64,000 nt of DNA from Siphonodentalium dalli (GCA_032622095.1 CP136069.1:80870958-80934957), one strand, 5' to 3'. Positions 1-12,722 are shown, numbered from the stretch's first letter. Translations and numbers: made by a program. The notes: generated from the sequence alone by a model not told the origin.

Positions 1-1120
1 AAGGGAAGTTTATCCAGTTTGCACCAATTAATTATGTTGTCGGGAAATAACACTTGCCATTTTTTGTGTGCTACAGTAGAAGTTGGAATGTCGATTAAAA
101 TTTTATAAAAGTCTTGTCCTCCTCGACAGTTTTTAAGCAATTTAATGAAATTATTTGGTAAAAGGGGAGTGACTATTCGAGTTATAGGTTGTTGAAGTTT
201 TGTTGTAAGTAATTTTATCTGATGTTGGATGTTATTAAGAGTGATGAAGTTTGTATGTATGTTATAGATCCTTAGTAGATCGTCTCGTGTAAGAAAACAT
301 CCTGTATTGTCCAGCATATCGTTTAAAAAGATAACCCCCTTTTCTCGCCAGGAGGTGAAATTTAATACTTTTCCGTATTGCTTTATATTTGGGTTATTCC
401 ATAACGTACATGCTGATAATTTGCGATTGTTTCTATCTTTCTCTAGAAATTTTGTAAATGCCATCAGGACATCATGCCAAAAAGGGTTGGTTAATTTCTT
501 TGCCTGTTTTTCTATGTAAGGGTAGTCATAAGTAAGGAACATAGGGTCATCAAATAAAGGTATATCTATTAATGGAGTCCACTTGGCACTTTTTGTCACG
601 AGGCGCCTAACCCAAGTTATTTTCATGGACATCATAAAATGTTTAACATCAACCATTTTTAATCCGCCATTCTTATTATCCTGACATATAACTTTGCGTT
701 TGATTCTATCACGCTTCGAGTTCCAAAGAAAATTAAAGAGCATTGTGTCGAGATTTTTCATAAAAACATTACCGGGATTTGGGAGAGCTACAAAAAGGTG
801 TGTTAATTTTGGGAGTATTAGTGATTTTATCACAGTTATTCGACCAATGGGTGTATTAAAGTAACCGGTGTTTCCATATTTCTATCAAACGTTTGACTTC
901 AGCAAGTTTTTTATCATAATTTATATTCATTTTCTCAAGGTTTGTATCAAAGTGTATTCCAAGGAGATTGAAAGTACTATCGAATGTTAGTCCAAGGTCT
1001 GGGCACATAATATCTATACGTTTCGTGTAAGATCCAATCAGTTCCTTATTAGTCCAGTCAAACGGACGGTAGGAAACGCCCAACCGTGACAAATATTTGC
1101 TTTTGGTCTTTTTGAGTGTG
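1..1120 (-). mobile_element. LINE (non-LTR retrotransposon) reverse transcriptase C-terminal fragment, broken
   Basis: Read on the minus strand, the segment encodes the late part of a LINE reverse transcriptase and the region after it. Recognisable pieces in order are RPFDWTNKE, CPDLGLTFDSTFNLLGIHFD, KKLAEVKRLIEIWKHR, then in a shifted frame TPIGRITVIKSLILPKLTHL, ALPNP, FLWNSKRDRIKRK and NGGLKMVDVKHF. These match the conserved block following the YxDD region of L1/Tx1/jockey-type elements in marine invertebrates (family knowledge). A frameshift near 858-866 separates the halves, so this copy is dead. Coding similarity fades upstream near 1120, so the catalytic YxDD part is missing (5' truncation, usual for LINEs). 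The element continues left beyond the window. Which LINE clade it belongs to is not resolved. Confidence 0.85.
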
Positions 1121-1132
1121 ACTATACTCATA

Positions 1133-1448
1133 TAATAACATATCCAAAATCCCCATGAACCAGAATGGGAAAGTCGTAATTTTTGAGTAAAAATACTGGA
1201 ATATGTAAACAAAAATGGTGAAAATTGGAATTTTTTAAATAAACAAATCTGCCAACCATACACGCTCAGTCGAGTTCCCTGACTGCCAAATAATAATATA
1301 TCCAAAATATCCATGGGTTTAATGAAGGGAAAGTCGTTAATTTTGGATAAAAATGAAGAAAATGTGTAAGTAAATGGTGAAAATTGGAATTGTTGTCTGG
1401 AAACCAGGTCGGCCAAAATTCTTCTCCAGACTGGGGCCCCAATATTAA
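1133..1448. repeat. Two-copy tandem repeat, period 158 bp
   Basis: A block starting TAATAACATATCCAAAAT at 1133 recurs as TAATAATATATCCAAAAT at 1291. Both copies continue with matching GGGAAAGTCG and ATGGTGAAAATTGGAATT stretches. The copies are diverged by substitutions and small indels. The pair adjoins the truncated 5' side of the LINE fragment. Confidence 0.7.
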
Positions 1449-1885
1449 ACTTGATCCATTTTGTTCGTAAGAATGTCTGCTCCAACTAATTTGACGCTAA
1501 CATGTGGCCGTGAACGTTACGGGGAAATATGGCGGCAATTTCCTGGAGTGTACTACCATTCACTACAGTGTCCTCTAAATTTATTAATGTGAGAGAAACC
1601 TGCAACAAAAAACCCATTATTCCTGTTGCCATAGAATAATTGATGCCTGTCATTTCGTGCATAATTTGACCCTAATACTATAAAATGGCGAATCCTAATC
1701 CGTTATAGTAAGTCATATCCCGAGGATTTGACAATTCGGTGTCTAAACAGTCTTCAAAATGACAGCGAAAATGGCAGACGGAAGTGAACAAGTGAAGCGT
1801 TTTTGTTTGTTTTTGTTTTTTTTAATAAATCTTTCGATATCGAATAAACGTATAGCCAATATGTAGTCATATATGCCACCATACG
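1449..1885. other. No feature recognised
   Basis: About 440 bp of AT-rich sequence between the LINE-associated repeat and the minisatellite. Small open frames here overlap the following tandem repeat and show no protein features. Confidence 0.5.
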
Positions 1886-2950
1886 AGTTTCCAAAGCCAC
1901 CAATAGTTTCATAATACATCAAATGATTGTCCCAAACCACACAACGAGTCCGCCAAACCATATACAGAGTTACAAAACCCATCTGGCATCCAAAAAACCC
2001 AACATGTGAGTATCCAAATCCATACGACGGGCGCCCCAAATCCAAACATTGTTCCAAACCATCGACGGGGTGTCCCAATCCACAAACGAGTTTCACAAAC
2101 CACCCAGACTGATCTAGACTGAGGTAAGTAGCTCCCAAAACGATACTCAACTGGTGTCACTACTCACACACATATAGTCCCCAAACCATGCAGTTGGTAT
2201 TCCAACTCACCCAAAATGAGTGTCACAAGACACTAAATGAGTGTCTCAATCGACCTGATTAAGGACCCAATCCATTCAACGAATGTTCCCTAACCACACC
2301 AGTGCTCCATACGTTGCAACCTATGTTCGAAACAACATAATAGGTGTGTCCCAAGCCATCCAGTTAGTTCCAGAAATATCCAATGAGTGTCCATGACCAT
2401 CAGATCAGTAAAACATAGAATGAGCCCCAATTGAGTGTGCCAAACCACGCAATCAGTGCCCTAAACAATGGGTGTACCACGGTTACCAAACCATCCATCG
2501 GGTGTTCGACATCCAATAGGTAGCCCATGCCATATGTCATACAACATACAACTGTCGTCTCAATCCATTCAACTGTACATAGTGTCCCAAATGGCCCAAC
2601 CGGTGACCAAATCGGCCACGCAGTGTCTCAATGCACATAACCAGTATCTAAAATATATAGCGAGTGTCCCAAACCACTCAATGTGAAACGCCACCCAATT
2701 GGTGTCCCAAACGTATCCAACTGAAGTCACAAATCACCCAGCGGGTGACCCAAACCATAAAACTATAGCATCATAAACCATCCAACAAGTTCCATATCCA
2801 CCAACTGCACACGACTGGTGTTGAGAACCAACAGCCAACTGTCATATCAATACATCTACAATAGTGTACAAAACCCTCCATCGAGTATTTCACACGATCA
2901 AGTGAGTTTGTCAAACTATCCAATGAGTTTACCAAAACATGGTCTGATAC
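1886..2950 (+). repeat. Degenerate ~21-23 bp minisatellite, forward arm
   Basis: Many imperfect units of the form GTGTCCCAAACCACCCAACG follow one another with 21-23 bp spacing. Examples near 2701-2760 are consecutive units reading GGTGTCCCAAAC, GAAGTCACAAATC and GGTGACCCAAACC. Divergence between units is high, which suggests an old array. Several short open frames on both strands are by-products of the low-complexity repeat. Confidence 0.8.
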
Positions 2951-3540
2951 ATTTGATGGATGGTTTTGTACACTAGTTTGGGACACCTATTAAATGACTG
3001 GGACATTCAGTGGGTAGTTTGAGACACTAGTTGGACGTTTTAGACACTCCTGTTGGTTTTGATAATCACCGTGTGGCTTGGGACACTCATTGGGTTATTA
3101 TGGACACTCATCTGTTGGTTTGGGACACCCATTGTATGGTTTGTGGTACACACTTGATGATTTGAGACACCAATTTGTGTGGTTTGGGACACCACGTACA
3201 TGAATTTGGACACTCGATGGATGACATATGGCAATCGTTGGATGGTATGGAACACACATTGGACTGTTTTGGGCACTAATTGGATGTTTTTTTTACACTA
3301 TTTGGGTGGACATATTATGTGGTTTGGGACATTCGTTGGATGATTTGGAATGCCCCTTCTATGGACTGGGACACTCAATTAATTTGGTATATTATTAAGA
3401 AGGCGGTTGAGACACCTGTTGTGTGGTTTTACACTCCTTAGTGCGTTAAGTTGTGTTTGGCACTCATTGGATGTATTTCGATACTAATTTGGTTGCTGTG
3501 GACACTCATCAAATTATATTCGATATAATATTTGGGACAC
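2951..3540 (-). repeat. Same minisatellite, inverted arm
   Basis: From about 2950 the units read as the reverse complement of the preceding array (for example TGGTTTGGGACACTCATTGG and GGTTTGGGACACC). The switch falls between ATGGTCTGATACATTTG and ATGGATGGTTTTGTACAC. The array thus changes orientation once, giving a head-to-head inverted minisatellite with a ~1.06 kb forward and a ~0.6 kb reverse part. Confidence 0.78.
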
Positions 3541-3552
3541 GGTAGGGACAAA

Positions 3553-4020
3553 TTCTCGACATATAGCTCATTATTATCGGATTAGGGTCCGACATCATTA
3601 ACTGTTGTGCTAGCCATTATATGTTTTTTCGTCTAAATGGAAGCAATCTGGTAAACTTTAACGAAAATTCCCAATTATACTACTTTCAGTAGCCATAGAG
3701 TCCCTATTTTTGGAAGTGATTGCCTCGTTTCTGCTAAAATGGACACTAGTGGTTCATATCTGACGTCTAATGAGTGTTCGATTTTCGGTTATTCTGGGCA
3801 TTAAAATAATATTTGTTTTTCTTCGAAAGTTAGTAGTCTATTTCGAATTTGAAGGGCCCAATTTCCCAATCCTCATGATATGGCTCACAATTATCAGACA
3901 TTGATTTAAAATGGTGTAAGTTGGCACAAATGGCCATTTAAACCAAATTTCTTATAAATGGAAACGATCTGGTGAAATGTAGTGAAAATTGTCCAATTTT
4001 ACCAATTTCGGTCGCCATTT
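3553..4020. repeat. Diverged two-copy repeat, period ~319 bp
   Basis: The block from about 3553 (TATAGCTCATTATTATCGGA, then AAATGGAAGCAATCTGG and GTAGCCAT) recurs from about 3872 (ATATGGCTCACAATTATCAGA, then AAATGGAAACGATCTGG and GTCGCCAT). Both halves keep the same order of motifs. The repeat lies directly after the minisatellite and may be part of the same old element. Confidence 0.6.
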
Positions 4021-4693
4021 TCTCCGCCATTTTTTATTTTTACAATCAAATTGTACACGAAATAACATACGTCTATCATGGCAACAATAATAATTTGTTT
4101 ATGTTGCATATTCCTGCCATGTGTATAACTTTAATTTAAATGACATTCATGTGTATGTTTCATAAGAAACGGAAAATCATACATAAAAAACACAAATAGG
4201 ACCTTTTATTCAAAATGCTCTAGAAAATTTTCCCCAAAGCGGATTTTAACGGATTTTGGAAACGTTGTTCCCCAGGTTATGCCCGACAAAATGACTCCAA
4301 AACAGCCTGTAAACAATTTGTTCTATGTCCAATGCTTCAACGACCAGACTACTTGGCACCCCATGCTATCAGCGCGGTCTTGCGTTCACTTAAGACGAGA
4401 AATCATCGATACTAAATTATGTTGGGTGGCACCCGGGATGAGTCAAGGGGCTACATCCCCACCCCTGTCGGGGAGGGATAGCCACCCCGTCGGTGAGATC
4501 TGCAATGGTCAACCCAGTATCTAACGCCCACACACATGTCGGGGAATCGTATAGCCCCTGCGTTGGGGATATCCCCTGTTTTAAATCATATAGATATTTT
4601 AAAGGAGAAGACCACATATGGAGAAAAATCAGGGGGAAATGAGCTCTCAGACCCACAAAACTACACTAAACCCAAATTGGAAGCAGTGGCATA
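4021..4693. other. No gene recognised; small inverted motifs
   Basis: AT-rich from 4021 to 4260. From about 4430 to 4600 there are GC-richer pieces with short inverted matches (GGGGATATCCCC at 4566 and CCCCACCCCTGTCGGGGAGG near 4459). Short open frames lack recognisable protein features. Confidence 0.4.
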
Positions 4694-5327
4694 TCTACTA
4701 TATATCTTCTACTATATATTTTGAGAAATACGGAATATATATATATATGTATATCCTTTATAGACTCGAAAACGGCTCGACCGATTGAGCCCAATCTTGC
4801 TATCTAAGGGTAGAAAACCACAGGTAGTGTCATCGGACCATTCGCGAGCCCGTGCGACCACTCCTTCGCCCTTCAACTACCACCGTCGTTGGAATTGATG
4901 GGTTAAATTGTCTCTTTGATGTATGTGACCCGATGCAGGAAGGACAACTCTAAATTCACACAACGTATTGAATACGTGAAATTTGTTATCATTCTGGGCT
5001 GTCGTTGTTAAAGAGCGTTTCTATACGACGAGTATAAATACGCCTCAATCGACCGTCTCGGAAACTGGGGATTTCGTACTTAGGGCTTCCAATGGAGGGG
5101 GAGATTTTCGTCGGGTCAGTTTGTCCGCCTGAGGTGACATTGACCTTGAAACGGGTACCCACAAATGACCTTGGGCGATATCTCGGTCGTCAGCGGCGAC
5201 ATCGACGTGAAATTTCTTATGTATGGTCAACTCGGGACGGGCAATATTTTTGTCGGGTGAAAAACAAAAATTAATGGGTGACCAAAGCCATGGGACGAAT
5301 CCCGCCAGTGGCGGGCTAATCTGCTAG
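4694..5327 (+). mobile_element. Non-autonomous Helitron, copy A
   Basis: The 5' end begins TCTACTATATA after an A at 4693. The 3' end is a perfect hairpin CCCGCC-AGT-GGCGGG (5301-5315), eight bases, then CTAG (5324-5327) followed by T. A|TC...hairpin...CTRR|T is the Helitron signature. The subterminal block ACTCGAAAACGGCTCGACCG at the 5' side is shared with copies B and C. No Rep or helicase coding sequence is present, so mobilisation would need a helper in trans. A second TCTACTATATA starts at 4708, so the exact 5' base is uncertain. Confidence 0.85.
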
Positions 5328-6918
5328 TATATATATATATTTAGAACTACAGAATATATATTTCCATATATATATATCCATATATCCTTTATAGACTCGA
5401 AAACGGCTCGACCGATTGAGCCCAAACTTGCTATCTAAGGATAAAAAGCCACGGGCAGTGTCATCGGACCATTCGCGAGCCCGTGCGACCACTCCTTTAC
5501 ACTTCAACTGCCACAGTCGTTGGAATTGATGGGTTAAATAGTCTCTTTGATGTGTGTGACCCGATGCAGCAAGGACAACTCTAAATTCATACAACGTATT
5601 GAATACGTGAAATTTTTTATCATTCTGCGCTGTCGTTGTTAACGAGCATTTATATACACGACGAGTATAAATACGCCTCAATCGACCGACACGGAAACTG
5701 GGGATTTCGTACTCACAGGTCCCCAGAACAAAAATTTACCCCACCCCCAATAGTACTTAATCCTATAGAAAGGTATCCAACTTGGCCCGGCCTAATTTTT
5801 TATTATTTTTACAAAGTCCACAATCAGGTTAAAATACACAAAATTAAATTTTGTAACATAAATGCCTCATATATAGTTAGAAAGATATGTTATTACTCTT
5901 CAATTTGATGTATCCCCTGTAAAAATTGGTTAAGAAAAACTCCGGTTATGAGCACAGGTCTGACGCAAACCGGCTGTAAAATTTCACTCGTTCGAGATGG
6001 TGTCCGCTAAACTGGGTCAAAAAGTGCAATTTTTACACCGACTTGCGCTTCAAAAACACAATCAACGGTTAGTACAATATATATATTATACATCATTAGA
6101 AGTGGAATTGTTTACTGACCCACCCAAACCAACCACGCTACATCACGGCATCGTATCTCTCGTATTTATAAATAGTACTCATAGCAGACTCGCACAACAT
6201 GGCTGCTTTTGGAAAATGAATTTTTCAATAAATACGAGAGACACGATGCCGTTATGTGGCATGATTGGTTTGGTGGGTCAGTAAACAATTCCGCTTCTAT
6301 TGATGTATAATATATATCCTACTTACCGTTGAGCGTGTTTTTTAAAGCGAAAGTCGGTGTAAAAACCGGACTTTTTGACCCAGTTTAGCGGACACAATCT
6401 CGAACGAGTGAAATTTTACAGCCGGTTTGCGTCAGACCTGTGCTCATAACCGGAGTTTTTCTTAACCAATTTTTACAAGGGATACATAAAATTGAAGAGT
6501 AATAACATATCTTTCTAACTATATATGAGGCATTTATGTTACAAAATATATTTTTGTATATTCTAACCTGTGGACTTTGTAAAAATAATAAAAAATTAGG
6601 CCGGGCCAAGTTGGATACCTTTCTATAGGATTAAGTACTATTGGGGTGGGGTCAATTTTTGTTCTGGGGACCTGTGTTCGTACTTAGGGCTTCCAAGGGA
6701 CGGGATAGATTTTCGTCAGGTCAGTTTGTCCGCCTGAGGTGACCTTGTCCTTAAAACGGGTACCCACAAAGGACCTTGGGCGATATCTGGGTCGTCAGCG
6801 GTGACATCGACGTGAAATTTCTTATGTATGGTCAACTCGGGAGGGCAATATTTCTGTCGGGTGAAAAACAAAAAATAATGGATCGACCAAAGCCGCCAGT
6901 GGCGAGCTAATCTGCTAG
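5320..6918 (+). mobile_element. Non-autonomous Helitron, copy B, interrupted
   Basis: Same family as copy A and lying end to end with it. The 5' end reads TCTGCTAGTATATATATATA from 5320, overlapping the last bases of copy A. The 3' end has a weakened hairpin (CGCCAGTGGCG) and CTAG at 6915-6918 followed by T. Without the 963 bp palindrome inserted at 5714-6676 plus its 8 bp target duplication, the copy is about 630 bp, like copy A. The halves are 5320-5713 and 6677-6918. No coding capacity for transposition. Confidence 0.82.
5714..6676. mobile_element. 963 bp foldback (hAT-like) element nested in Helitron B
   Basis: The segment starts CACAGGTCCCCAGAAC and ends with its reverse complement. Both sides are flanked by the 8 bp repeat TTCGTACT (5706-5713 and 6677-6684). 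The corresponding uninterrupted site is visible in Helitron A, where TTCGTACT occurs once. The arms match over about 455 bp each around a ~58 bp loop centred near 6195. An 8 bp target duplication with CA(C/G)-starting termini fits the hAT superfamily (inference; P and Merlin elements also give about 8 bp). No transposase is present. Open frames inside are mirror images of one another and are not genes. Confidence 0.85.
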
Positions 6919-9900
6919 TAGTATATATATGGCCTCTCTATATCATATAAATACTTTTTTCTAAAAACCCTTAAACCTAAAACCCTTAAACCAACTCGAC
7001 GTGCGATTTCTCTGCGCTCCTGTTGCGCAAATTCTAGTATAAAAAGTGCGTCTATTCCAGACAAATTTCAAACAGTAAATATGACCAGACAAGACATAGA
7101 AACCGCTTATCTCATTACCAATCTAACAACACCAGTCGAACATGATTACCTTTCAAAGCAATAACACCGGGCACCATGTTACGGACAACCACAGGCACAC
7201 ACACCATGGATAAATACACGGTCAAAAGAACGGCGTTTTTTTTGTACGGTTATATCTGGCATGTACCCATGGTTATATATAAACGGGCTATACGAGCATC
7301 TGACCGTATGTGTACATATTGTTGACCATGCATGTACGGTAGCGAATTCGATGCACATATAAATGCTCAATTCTAATTAAAATTACATTTTTATATGTTT
7401 GATGTTGAATTTTCTCATTACGAAACGGGAGCTAAGCTTTATTTCTATTGATAACAATATGACTCAGTATTTGGTGAAATAAATGAATTATTGAATGGAT
7501 TTTAAATACGCCGCATTTTATATTGAAATTCAATAGCATAGCAAAATGCGCACCGAGAATGGACCGAAAAGCGTTCAAGTGATTATACATGCACGGTGTG
7601 CTTCTCCCTACATTACTTTGCCAGGGAGAGGTTACTTCGATGTAATGTTCCAGTATGCACATGGGGCCCAGAAGAAAAGAAACATTGCATGCCAACTTAT
7701 TGCTTAGTAGGCTACATCATCGACCGAAACTATTAGAAACCCCTGGCTCCGTTTTTATCAGAAATAGCTTGAATTCTTAGGGCAAGATCGACATATATCT
7801 GGACGACCCAGTCGGTCCATAGTGTGAAGATATTCTCAGCGGATGTGAAACAAAAGCTGACTGATTTATATGCACAATAATGACACGGCTCTTGTCTAGC
7901 TTAAACAAAATTTACTTAGTATATGTGCATTAGAGCACAGTTCATCCGTCCTAAATTCCTCGGTATCGAAAACCACAATATTAGCGAGGTTTAAGTCTAG
8001 AAACCACCCGTTGTCGTTGAAAACTGATTCCTGGACTAACACCCCATATAACGAGAGATTATACGCGTTATGCATGTGCATGGCGAAGGAATTGGAGATG
8101 AATTTCATTTTATGTAATGTGTCAAAACCTGAAATAACTGAGATAAAGATACATAAAACCATATTACTATAACATAATAAAAGACACAACACATTGAAGC
8201 TAGTCAACCTGTTTAATACCGGTAATAAACGAAGTTAACGCTTACAAATCTTGCACTATATATATTTATCAAGATAGCCCAAACAATAACGATGAACTAC
8301 TGAGGAATATTCCAAGCACCCTATACCAAACCGACCCAAACCCTTTGTTTACTGACCACAAACCCATGTTATATTGCCGTATATATATACACATATATAA
8401 TGCACTGCACCCATACACAATCCAAACTATTGTACACAATTTTCAAATTGTAACTTTGTGTATATTCCACACTATATGTCAAAATAACGACGAGTTTATC
8501 ATTAAATTGAATTGAATTGAATGTCGTTAAACTCTTGCATTGTGTTTACTGATGCAACAATCATAACTTTAATGACCTCTACTCCCGAATCATTACGTTA
8601 AATTTTATGCAATTTTCGGTTATATCACGAAATAGGATAGTTATCACATTTATCGCCTCAAACAATTATTTATAATGCATCAGATTTCATATATATCGTT
8701 AAAGGTACTCAATCCGATAAAACTCGTCTCAATTACTATTTCAATGGCTTCGGGGGTCAAAAATATTTGATTCGAGTCGAGGAAGTCACCCATCAAAGCT
8801 CAGATTTGTTAGATATCGATTTTAGAAATCTATTTTTTTTCATTATCGGGAATACTTTCTGGCCCAGAACACAGTCAAAATTGCGTTATTATTACCACTA
8901 GATTTTAGAGTTATCCATCCTTGTCTGTTTGAATAGTGTTTTGGTGTTGCAAATACACCTGTGACGGAATTTTATGGCAAATTCTCCTATATAACGATCG
9001 AAGGGGATTGCGCACTAAAAATCGATCCCTTTGTTTTGCTTTGCAATTATCACCATTTATAACATATATCAACAGAAATTGTTTTCAACTAATCTTTCGA
9101 GATTGGCGCGTCTATCGAAACCATACACTAACGAAAATTTGATTGGACTATAGGAATTACTTTCAGCCAATCGCTGACGTTGTTGTATAACGGAATCAAA
9201 GTATTTAACAATGACCCGTAACAGGACCTGGAACAATGGCGCGTTCTAAACGGTGAATAATTACTTATTTTTTATCAAAATTGTCCACTTTTTCACCTTT
9301 TAATTATTCACATCTTTATGCACTAAGGGCAAGCCTTTGCACGGTGTATCGTTTTCCATCGTGTATCACATCGTTGGAAATCTTGTATCATCATGTAAAA
9401 AAAACGGTCCATTTTGTTTTTAGTAATTCGTATAACTCTTATACACCTTTTCCTTAAACTTTGTGGTTTCAAGACCTCAACTTTTCGTTCAAGTTTTGAA
9501 ACTTGACAGCTTTGCGCGTTTTCATTGATCAATTGGCGGTCAAGCTCCCATCAATTCCGCTATAAAAGGGATGCTCATGCTCTCATGGGCATCTGGGTCT
9601 CAAGTCAATTCAGTCTTCGGGCAATCACCAGCTGAAACTTTTTGAATATTAATAACAAGAAAACCATAGTCAGAAATTGTGACGCACTCAAGATCATATG
9701 TTATATACCCATGATTGTAATTATAGAATATAAAATATATTGGTTTCACGAATGACCAGCTCATAGAATTACTCGCCTTGCACTTCTTGGCATCCGAATA
9801 ACAATTGAAATTGAAATTCCCAACTACACCTTTTACCGGACTCGGTCTCCGGGACGCAGTTCGACTTTTAATCCGTCCAAAAATTCCCATGCTATAAATA

Positions 9901-10340
9901 AAACGCCCATGCGCCCACTGTATACCAAGAAACAGCGAAACATTATATAAGCGGAGCGCGGAATAAATAAAGCACACCTTACTTTAAAACTAAGGGTAAG
10001 TGAAACGTGGGTCTTACAGGCAAACAATACAACTCGGTAGCAGTTGCATTGGAGACCAGTCCCCACTATTCATGCTAATAGTTATTGTTTGAATCAATGT
10101 GAATTGATGACCTCTGTTTGAACGGTGATTGAATAAATGACTTTGGTTTGCCAATTTATCTGGGAACAGCTATGTGATCCACCTCCACCGCCACTCAGCC
10201 ACCGTCCTGTAAAAAACTGTAACTGGATTATTTGGTCTTTGTGTTTTCTCTCTTATAAAATTAGTCTCTAATTTCTAACAAATAAATTTGGAGAAGCGGC
10301 TGCTCCCAATTCCCTATATTGGTCCTTGATTGTCCCCCGA
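6919..10340. other. Long stretch without recognised gene
   Basis: Mostly AT-rich unique-looking sequence. Open frames are short (up to ~125 codons), lack recognisable motifs and show no paired splice signals I would trust. A short run resembling CCCTTAAA repeats lies near 6967-6995. A possible core promoter is listed separately at 9561. Confidence 0.5.
9561..9615 (+). promoter_or_regulatory. Possible TATA-type core promoter
   Basis: TATAAAAGGG at 9561-9570 is a strong TATA-box match, and TCAGTC, an initiator-like hexamer, lies at 9610-9615. The spacing (about 50 bp) is longer than the usual 25-30 bp, so a start nearer 9590 is equally possible. No downstream coding exon was recognised. It could belong to an old LTR or an unseen gene. 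Confidence 0.22.
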
Positions 10341-11140
10341 AAAATTTCGGAGGACTATTATGATCAGCATGTCCGTCCGTCCATGTGGCCGTGCGTTCGT
10401 CCATCCGAGGTTGTCCGTCTGATAACTTGAGCAAGCCCCAGCACAATTTCTTGATATTTGGTAAGTGGTTTACATTCGAGAAGACGCAGCCAAGTTCTTA
10501 TTTTGGTCACGGTTCGGTGATTTTTGTCGGAGTTATGCCCCTTTTTCGACTTTGAAATTGATATTTTCGCGTTGTCCGCATGGTAACTTGAGCAATATTG
10601 AACATAATTTCACGATGTATGGTACGTGGTTCTCATTTGAGAATACGCTGACCAATGTTCGATTTTGGTCATGGTTAGATTAATTTTGACAGAGTGATGC
10701 CTCTTTTCGACTTATAAATAGCTGTTTTCGGGTTGTCCCCATGATAACTTGAAAAAATATTCAACAGAATTTCTTGATATTTGAGAAGGCGCACGTTAAA
10801 TTCGAATGTGGTCACGGTCCGATGACTTAGAAATCTCTGTTTTCGGGTTGTCCGCATGGCAGCTTGATCAATATTGAATATCATTTCTTCATACATGTAG
10901 TTGGTATGTGGTTCACATTTGAGAAGATGCAGATCAAGTTTAATTTTAGGACAAGGCCGCTTTTTTGACGGAGTTATGCCGCTTGTTCGACTTAGAAATC
11001 GCTGTCTTCAGGTTGTCCGAATAGACCAATATTGAACAAACATTCTTATATTTGGTACGTGGTTCACATTTGAGAACACGCAGGACAAGTTTGATTTCTT
11101 TGTTCTTAAAAATGCCAACGTTCCAAAACCCCATCGATCC
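10341..11140. repeat. Hairpin-headed element with internal 161 bp tandem repeats
   Basis: The block opens with a C/G hairpin (CCCCCGAAAAATTTCGGAGG), then GTCCGTCCGTCC. Tandem units follow, each carrying GGTTGTCCGCATGATAACTTG and AGCAATATTGAACA. The TTGTCC anchor falls at 10411, 10572, 10733, 10848 and 11013, giving spacings of 161, 161, 115 (one shortened unit) and 165 bp. A G-rich GGGGGAAGTGGGG near 11141 may be the far border. Open frames in it are repeat by-products. The same architecture recurs at 57425-58063. Confidence 0.7.
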
Positions 11141-12720
11141 GGGGGAAGTGGGGATCTGCGAACTTTTATAATAATAATGGTAAATAAACATTATGTATAA
11201 TCCATAAAGGTGCCTTCTCTGATTTTGTGGTGAAAAGTATCGGGGCACGTGCACGCGGCATAGAAGTGACAAATAATTTGGCGCCTCGTTGATTTCTGGA
11301 GTGATTGGCTATTTGGCATGGGTCGTAATAGCGAACCTTCGGAATAATGAACCTTCGGAACAGAGAACCCTACCCGATTGGCATCCATAAACGGAAGAGC
11401 AATAAGTACATGCATGTGTACATGTCCATCAAAATCATTTGTCTTAAGTTTCTTGAGATATACTCAAATTAGGCAATTGAATGTCTACTCATTCGCGTTC
11501 AAGTATTAGGCCAACAAAATGATTCTCTGCTTCCACTAACAAGGGTGGAACAATTAGCCTAATGTAGATATATGTATGTAAACAATTGTGAAAACCAATT
11601 TTTCAGTTTTCTGGAATATTGAGCTATAGAACTCGACCGGTGTGGCAATGATGTGTTGCAAAGAAGTATTTCCGTGACCTCTTAAGGTGAAAATATACAT
11701 TCTGATCTAATAGAGGATCACCCTCTATTATATCAACATTTCAAATTATTTTTTTTTCTATATAAAATGAACTCAGTGACCTGCTTGGCGGTCACACACT
11801 GATCATTCTGATAGTTCGGACAACACGCCCATATTGTCTACTGCGAAATCACTTCGGAATTATTTTTTGTTAACATAGGAAAGGAGTGGCGACTTCAAAT
11901 CAAATATGCAAGTGATTTGGGGAGATTAACATTTTATATGTTGATAAAATAAAGTTTCTACTCGACATTGTAATTTTAGGAATCCGTTCATCAGAATTAT
12001 TGTAGTATTATTATGCCGGTCTATGGACAAGCTATGTATACTGGACATTCCGAAACTAGACGGTCGAGCCCGAAGAGCGAGACCATTTAGTTTCCGATTA
12101 ATGCCTAGTCGCGAGTTCATTAACCGACTTAAAACACGGTTTTATTATATATAAGGATAAATTACATTTATGCAGATGAACAATTCCGACAAATATCGAT
12201 AACTAAGACATTTACGAATGTTTTTCTATAAAAATTAGTCCCTGCATGATATGGCTGACAAAACCAGGCCCAATGACATGGGACATGCGAGTGGAAATTG
12301 CGTGTGGCCTTTGCCATGAACACAATTGGCAAAATACCACGCGGTACAACTTTGTTCAAATAAACATCGACGTACGCAAAATATTTGTTTTGATCTGATC
12401 ATAGCGTAGAATATATACGTAATATATACTGCCGACGCAATTGTATCTGTATTTTGGTCACGTTGCATATACATATAAGATGACTTGATTCATATTGTCA
12501 GGATATATTGTGCCAAGAAGAACAACAGTAACTCCATGCAATGAGTAACTGCTGACGTTAGGTTTCAATGTCATATAGACGCCATGGCATGCAAACGAGC
12601 TGAACGCCTTCGCTGGCGAGTAATTTAAATACGTGGGGGTTATTACGCAATCTATATGTGTATTCTGTGGAGGCATTTTTTACTTCTCATAGAAGCTATG
12701 GTCAATAAGCAAAATATGAT
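11141..12720. other. No gene recognised
   Basis: AT-rich sequence with only short open frames and no motifs I can support on either strand. Confidence 0.5.
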
Positions 12721-12722
12721 TC

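Noticed and set aside
1743-3276. Several 70-135 codon frames on both strands
   Set aside because: By-products of the 21-23 bp minisatellite; no consistent frame or protein features.
6967-6995. Telomere-like CCCTTAAA repeats
   Set aside because: Only two imperfect units and not a metazoan telomere motif.
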